Assembly: GCF_003206065.1 (NCBI RefSeq)
Contig: NZ_PZJQ01000002.1
Coordinates: 198,790 to 262,789, forward strand
Source of the DNA: Salinicola halimionae
Lineage (GTDB): Bacteria > Pseudomonadota > Gammaproteobacteria > Pseudomonadales > Halomonadaceae
Length of the DNA stretch: 64,000 nt
Direction of reading: 5' to 3'
The notes beneath the pieces are model-generated. The model was not told the origin of the DNA. It searched no databases and saw only the letters and a list, made by a program, of their open reading frames with translations. Shown one piece after another: positions 60,258 to 64,000 of this stretch (the first letter of the stretch is position 1; the number at the start of each line of letters is the position of its first letter). Both the position numbers and the translations under genes were made by a program.

Positions 60258-61331
60258 TCAACTCACCGCGACCATCAAACTCTCCAGCGACTCCCGCGGG
60301 ATATCGCGAGTGATGAAGACCAGCCGCGAACGACGGTCTTCATCCGGCCAGGCGTCGAGTTCCAACGGCGGATGAAAAATGTGCTGCACGCCGTGGATGA
60401 CGGTCGGTTTCTCCCGGCCTTCGATGTTGAGGATGCCCTTGATGCGCAGCATGTTTTCGCCCATCAGCGCGAGCATCAGCTCCAGCCAGGCTTCGAAGCG
60501 GGCGAGAACGATCGGTTCGTCGAGCGTGAAACAGTGAGCGCGAATGCGATCGTCGTGGCGGTTGGGGTCGGTCGCGTCGGCCAGCCCTGGCGCCAGCAGC
60601 GAACCACGGTCGGCCGGGCCGGCGCTGAAGGCGAGCCCACCCATCGGCAGTGGTTTCGAATACGCCTGCAGCCAGCGTTCGAGATTGGGCCGGGTACCGT
60701 CGGACTCCATCAATCCCAACCCGATCAGCGATTGTGCGCCGATCCCGCCTTGAATGACCGCTTGCTGACGCGCGCCGGGATTGATTGCTTTCAGCCTCGA
60801 TCGTAGCGAATCGAGTGTCGCCGTTTCCACCAGATCCGGCTTGGTGATTAACAACAGGTCGGCGACGGCGGCTTGTTTTACCGCTTCCGGATGATGATCG
60901 AGCGTTGCCTGGCCATGGATGGCATCGACCGTCGTGACGATGCCATCCAGCCGGTATTGACGGACGATCCTGGGGTCGGTCATCAGGGTATGCAGGATTG
61001 GCGCGGGATCGGCCAGGCCGGTGGTCTCGATCACCAGGCGATCGAACTGCCGCTTCCCTTCCCGCGAGTAACGCCACGGTGCATCGCGCAGCGTGCGCGC
61101 CAGATCGCCACGGATCGTGCAGCAGAGACAGCCGCTATCCAGTGTCACCACCTCGGTTTCGTCGGTGGCACTGAACAACTGATGGTCGAGCCCGATCTCG
61201 CCGAACTCGTTGATCACCACCAGCGTGCGAGCCATGTCCGGCTGATTGACCAGTTGGTTGAGCAGCGTCGTCTTGCCGCTACCCAGAAATCCGGTCAGCA
61301 GCGTGATGGGGATGGTGGTTTTGGCAGCCAT
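60258..61331 (-). CDS. CobW-family GTPase (probable zinc metallochaperone)
   Basis: 357 residues: P-loop GFLGSGKTT (about 12-20), the metal-binding CLCC motif (about 66-69), ITKPDLV-type base-recognition region and a CobW C-terminal domain (about 250-355). Zinc-handling members (ZNG1/ZigA-like, YjiA, YeiR) share this layout. A Zur-like box covers its -10 region, favouring a role in zinc starvation. ATG at 61331 chosen over a GTG at 61337. A decayed copy of its 3' end lies at 49105-49220. Confidence 0.88.
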   Translation of the reverse strand: MAAKTTIPITLLTGFLGSGKTTLLNQLVNQPDMARTLVVINEFGEIGLDHQLFSATDETEVVTLDSGCLCCTIRGDLARTLRDAPWRYSREGKRQFDRLVIETTGLADPAPILHTLMTDPRIVRQYRLDGIVTTVDAIHGQATLDHHPEAVKQAAVADLLLITKPDLVETATLDSLRSRLKAINPGARQQAVIQGGIGAQSLIGLGLMESDGTRPNLERWLQAYSKPLPMGGLAFSAGPADRGSLLAPGLADATDPNRHDDRIRAHCFTLDEPIVLARFEAWLELMLALMGENMLRIKGILNIEGREKPTVIHGVQHIFHPPLELDAWPDEDRRSRLVFITRDIPRESLESLMVAVS

Positions 61332-61368
61332 AGGCACGATGTCTACAGGTCACTATATCGAATCAGAT

Positions 61369-61385
61369 TTGTTATATTATAACAA
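61369..61385. promoter_or_regulatory. Zur-like box in front of the CobW-type GTPase
   Basis: TTGTTATATTATAACAA is symmetric around its central base; the core GTTATAnTATAAC is the gammaproteobacterial Zur pattern. On the minus strand it contains TATAAT, a consensus -10, so a bound repressor would block polymerase. It lies 38 bases before the GTPase start. Confidence 0.7.
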
Positions 61386-61386
61386 T

Positions 61387-62331
61387 TCAGCTCAATTGAG
61401 GAGTTTGGCTCGACCAGACTGCCCCGGTCAGCTCACAGGACACCTCCCATAGCCGATCTTCCACCGAAGGGTCTTTGGCTGCCTTGCTGCGATGCGCGCG
61501 TTTGGGCTCGCCCTTGGTTTCGCTGAAGCCGCCGGGGCCGAAGTAGTCACCGGGGCGCGCATCGTCGGCGAGCGCGGCGTGAAGCGTGGGTTTGGCGCCT
61601 TCGGCGGCGGATTGGCTGATCAGTGGCATCACCAGTTTGAAGGCGCTGCCGATCAGCGCGCGGCTTTTCACGCCGGCATCGAACAGCGCGGTGCGGGAAA
61701 GCCCCGGATGTGCGGCGACGCTGAGGAGGCCCCAGCCGTGCTGATCGCTCTGTTTCTGGAGTGCCTGGGCGAACAGCAGCATGGCGAGCTTGGATTGACG
61801 GTACGCGCGCCAGGGGTCGTACTGCTTGCCGCTATCGAGATCGCCGAAATCGATCTTGCCGCTGCGATGCGCGAGGCTCGATAGCTGGACGACTCGGGGG
61901 CTGGATTCTGGTTTCGACGACGCGGCGGCAACGAGCAGTGGCAGCAACAGGCTCGTCAGCAGAAAGTGGCCGAGATAGTTGACCCCGAACTGGCGCTCGA
62001 AGCCGTCCTGGGTAAGCTCGAGTCTGGGTAGCGCCATGATCCCCGCGTTGTTGATCAGCCGTTGCAGCGAAGTCTCACGCTCCTGCAGGCGGGCGGCAAA
62101 CTGGCGCACCGATTCGAGGCTATCGAGGTCGAGCAGCTCAAAGTGAACGTCGGCGCCGGGCTGATGGGCGCGAATCGCGTGGCAGGCAAGCTTGGCTTTT
62201 TCGGCATTGCGGGCCGCGACGATGACGCGATATCCCTTCGTCGCGAGGCCCTTGGCGGTTTCCAGCCCGAGCCCGGCGGTGGCGCCGGTGACGATGGCCA
62301 AAGGGGCGGATGGTGAGGTCATATCGCGCAT
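61387..62331 (-). CDS. SDR-family oxidoreductase (retinol dehydrogenase/protochlorophyllide reductase-like)
   Basis: 314 residues: TGATAGLGLETAKGLA at the N-terminus, NNAGIMA (about 92), VVQLSSLAHR and YRQSKLAM (YxxxK, about 178). AARN after the second strand suggests NADPH. AGGAGA supports the ATG at 62331. Its stop is next to the Zur-like box, so it may read through into the GTPase gene, or the two may be independent. Substrate unknown. Confidence 0.85.
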   Translation of the reverse strand: MRDMTSPSAPLAIVTGATAGLGLETAKGLATKGYRVIVAARNAEKAKLACHAIRAHQPGADVHFELLDLDSLESVRQFAARLQERETSLQRLINNAGIMALPRLELTQDGFERQFGVNYLGHFLLTSLLLPLLVAAASSKPESSPRVVQLSSLAHRSGKIDFGDLDSGKQYDPWRAYRQSKLAMLLFAQALQKQSDQHGWGLLSVAAHPGLSRTALFDAGVKSRALIGSAFKLVMPLISQSAAEGAKPTLHAALADDARPGDYFGPGGFSETKGEPKRAHRSKAAKDPSVEDRLWEVSCELTGAVWSSQTPQLS

Positions 62332-62475
62332 CAAGCGTTCTCCTGCCGAAAAGGGGCGCTGACAAAGGGTGAGTCGAGCAAAATGGAGTCGAGAAAAGTG
62401 GGCGTGGAGCATAGCGACCCGGTCAAATTCGGGCACTTTGCTATTCTAGGGGGGCAATCAGACAGGAGTCGAACG

Positions 62476-63018
62476 ATGGCGAGCGGAGCACAAGGATTCG
62501 TAGGTCGCAGTTGGGGGATATTGATGGCATTTGGCGTCGTTGCCATCATTTTCGGGCTGTTTGCCATTTTCCGGCCGCTTGCGGCGATCGCCGCGATGAC
62601 CTGGATCATGGGCATCATGGCGCTGGCGGAGGGCGTTACCAGTCTGGTCACGCTGGCTACCGTGCCGGCAGGTGCCCGCAAGCGCTGGCTGGTATTCTAC
62701 GGTGTCATCTCGGTGCTGTTCGGGCTGTTTGCCATTTTCAATCCGCTTTCCATGGCCAGTGCGCTGTTGGTGCTCGTCGGGCTATGGCTGGTCGTTGCCG
62801 GCGTCAATCGTCTGATCCTCGGCTTGCGGGTGCGTCGTGGCGTGCCGGGTGAAGGGTGGACGGTACTGAGCGGGGTCATTGCCTTGCTACTGGGGATTGC
62901 CCTGATGGTCAGTCCGTTGAGTGGCTTGATCGCCACCGCGCTGTGGATCGGTATTCTCGCCTTGCTCTTCGGCATCGCGCAGACAGTGGCAGCATGGCGG
63001 TTGCGAAAAGCCCTTTAA
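62476..63018 (+). CDS. HdeD-family membrane protein (DUF308)
   Basis: 180 residues, six predicted helices arranged as three similar repeats; FGLFAIFRPL and FGLFAIFNPL are internal copies about 60 residues apart. The family is named for E. coli HdeD, linked to acid resistance at high cell density; biochemical function unknown. CAGGAG precedes the ATG at 62476. Divergent from the SDR gene. Confidence 0.87.
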   Translation: MASGAQGFVGRSWGILMAFGVVAIIFGLFAIFRPLAAIAAMTWIMGIMALAEGVTSLVTLATVPAGARKRWLVFYGVISVLFGLFAIFNPLSMASALLVLVGLWLVVAGVNRLILGLRVRRGVPGEGWTVLSGVIALLLGIALMVSPLSGLIATALWIGILALLFGIAQTVAAWRLRKAL

Positions 63019-63096
63019 CGCTTGAGCGAAGCCGTCTGTGCAGGAGCTAGAGCGAGTCCGTCTGAGCGAGATCAGGAACGGTCGATTCAACGGACG

Positions 63097-63124
63097 CCGC
63101 CGGAAACCATGAGATTTCCGGCGG
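63097..63124. terminator. Hairpin between hdeD-like and the last gene
   Basis: CCGCCGGAAA (63097-63106) / TTTCCGGCGG (63115-63124), perfect 10-base arms, 8-base loop, then TATCGTTTT. A second near-perfect stem, AGGAATCC/GGATTCT, lies at about 63159-63177 beside the convergent gene. Confidence 0.6.
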
Positions 63125-63180
63125 TATCGTTTTGCCTCTGAATCCACAAACGGGTTCAGGAATCCAGAAAGGATTCTGCC

Positions 63181-64000
63181 TCACGTCTCCGTCAGACGTT
63201 CCGCGCCCCAGCTACGCCGCAAATAGCCCATCACGTCGGCCAATTCCTCGCCGTGCACGTCGGCAGGCGCGCCTTGCTCCTGCGGATCGAGATGGAAGAT
63301 GTAGAGCCGAGAGGCGAATTGCGCAAAGGGGAGAGATGCCTCGCCAAAGCGTTCACCATTGCCTGCGGTGCTGACCACGACACCATCGCCCCAATCCTGG
63401 CCGCTGTCATTGTTGGGATTGAAGAAGTAGATCCGCATGGTGTCATCGGGGCCGAGTGCGGCGCGCAGAATCGTGATCGCGTGCCAACCGATGAAGCGGG
63501 ATGCGCTATCGGTCACGGCGATACCGGCTGGCTGAGGATGTACCAGCGGCTGGTTGCCGTTGTAGAACGGATGGTAGGTGGCATAGAAATGGCGATAAAA
63601 GGTCTCTGGCGCTTCAATCTTGCCGGTAGTGACATCCACAATGATATGGAAGCCACGTCCTGCCCACCAACCGTGAAATTCCGGATTGACCCAGCGATGC
63701 GGATCGCCCTCTCGATCGATGCACAATCGCCCCATTTCGGCGTAGATGCGGTCAAGATGCGGTACGACCAGTAACGACACGGGATCGAGATCCAGCGATA
63801 GTCCCGTCGAAAGCCCGGCGCCGCTGGTCATCGAAGAGATTGGCTGACCTTCGAATTGCATCACGATTTCATCGTCGCGCGCCGCCCAGGCCACCATCTG
63901 CAGCAGATAGTCCGGGTCGTTGTAAGCCCACATCGACAGCGCCCGTGCCGACTGACAGGTCGGGTTGTTGCCTTGCCCCACGCCCAGAGGCAGACCCAGC
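63181..64000 (-). CDS. Unknown protein, 5' end cut by window edge
   Basis: The reading frame stays open to base 64000, so the start is outside the window; at least 273 residues are visible. An in-frame GTG at 63981 is unlikely to be the start because conserved-looking sequence (LPLGVGQGNNPTCQSARAL) spans it. The protein is rich in aromatic residues, has no membrane segment and includes HHGW-like patches (NPEFHGWWAGRGFH) and PFYNGNQPLVHP. The GNNPTCQSAR segment, with a single Cys, could be an active-site or motif region. I do not recognise the family. Confidence 0.7.
   Translation of the reverse strand, partial: LGLPLGVGQGNNPTCQSARALSMWAYNDPDYLLQMVAWAARDDEIVMQFEGQPISSMTSGAGLSTGLSLDLDPVSLLVVPHLDRIYAEMGRLCIDREGDPHRWVNPEFHGWWAGRGFHIIVDVTTGKIEAPETFYRHFYATYHPFYNGNQPLVHPQPAGIAVTDSASRFIGWHAITILRAALGPDDTMRIYFFNPNNDSGQDWGDGVVVSTAGNGERFGEASLPFAQFASRLYIFHLDPQEQGAPADVHGEELADVMGYLRRSWGAERLTET

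Overview
This window looks like an origin-proximal segment of a Gammaproteobacterium, most likely a moderate halophile of the Halomonadaceae or a close relative. That placement is an inference from gene content and GC-rich codon use, not from a search. It carries the classic set rpmH-rnpA-yidC-mnmE (516-4409), mnmG-rsmG-parA-parB (29207-33508), the complete atpIBEFHAGDC operon (33754-40930) and glmU ... glmR-glmS (41077-47983). In Pseudomonas-type chromosomes these blocks sit side by side next to dnaA. Here about 24.8 kb of other genes lies between mnmE and mnmG, and a divergent argE/lipoprotein pair lies between glmU and glmR. DnaA-box-like clusters next to AT-rich DNA occur at both ends of the interrupted region (1-515 and about 28620-29050), so the window offers two candidate origin sites.

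The inserted block (4410-29206) holds a Fic-domain protein with its own palindromic promoter, an Lrp-type and a MocR-type regulator, a domain-permuted lipoate-ligase-like protein, and a glucosylglycerol locus (YcaD-type MFS plus bifunctional GgpPS) that fits an osmolyte-producing halophile. It continues with rlmJ, an OmpA-like lipoprotein, rdgB-hemW, a CsgD/VpsT-like regulator, an APH/P-loop fusion protein, thiD-thiE-hemL, a CLC chloride transporter, erpA behind an IscR-like site, and a polar amino-acid ABC transporter.

After glmS the window becomes accessory (48103-64000): an MBL-fold hydrolase, a fragment of a CobW-type GTPase gene, an AraC/SDR/cupin group, and then a long leftward operon (59888 to 51838). 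That operon encodes a split transketolase, a complete DctPQM TRAP transporter, a beta-hydroxyacid dehydrogenase, a TIM-barrel isomerase, an SDR dehydrogenase and an FCD-type GntR regulator. Two TGGTnnACCA palindromes lie in front of it. No sugar kinase, aldolase or dehydratase is present, so I cannot assign the substrate; this is the best candidate for an undescribed catabolic system. To its right lie a CobW-family GTPase behind a perfect Zur-like box, an SDR oxidoreductase, an HdeD-family membrane protein and a gene of unknown function cut by the window edge.

I saw no tRNA or rRNA genes, insertion sequences, CRISPR arrays or canonical parS sites. Functions are read from motifs, length and context only.
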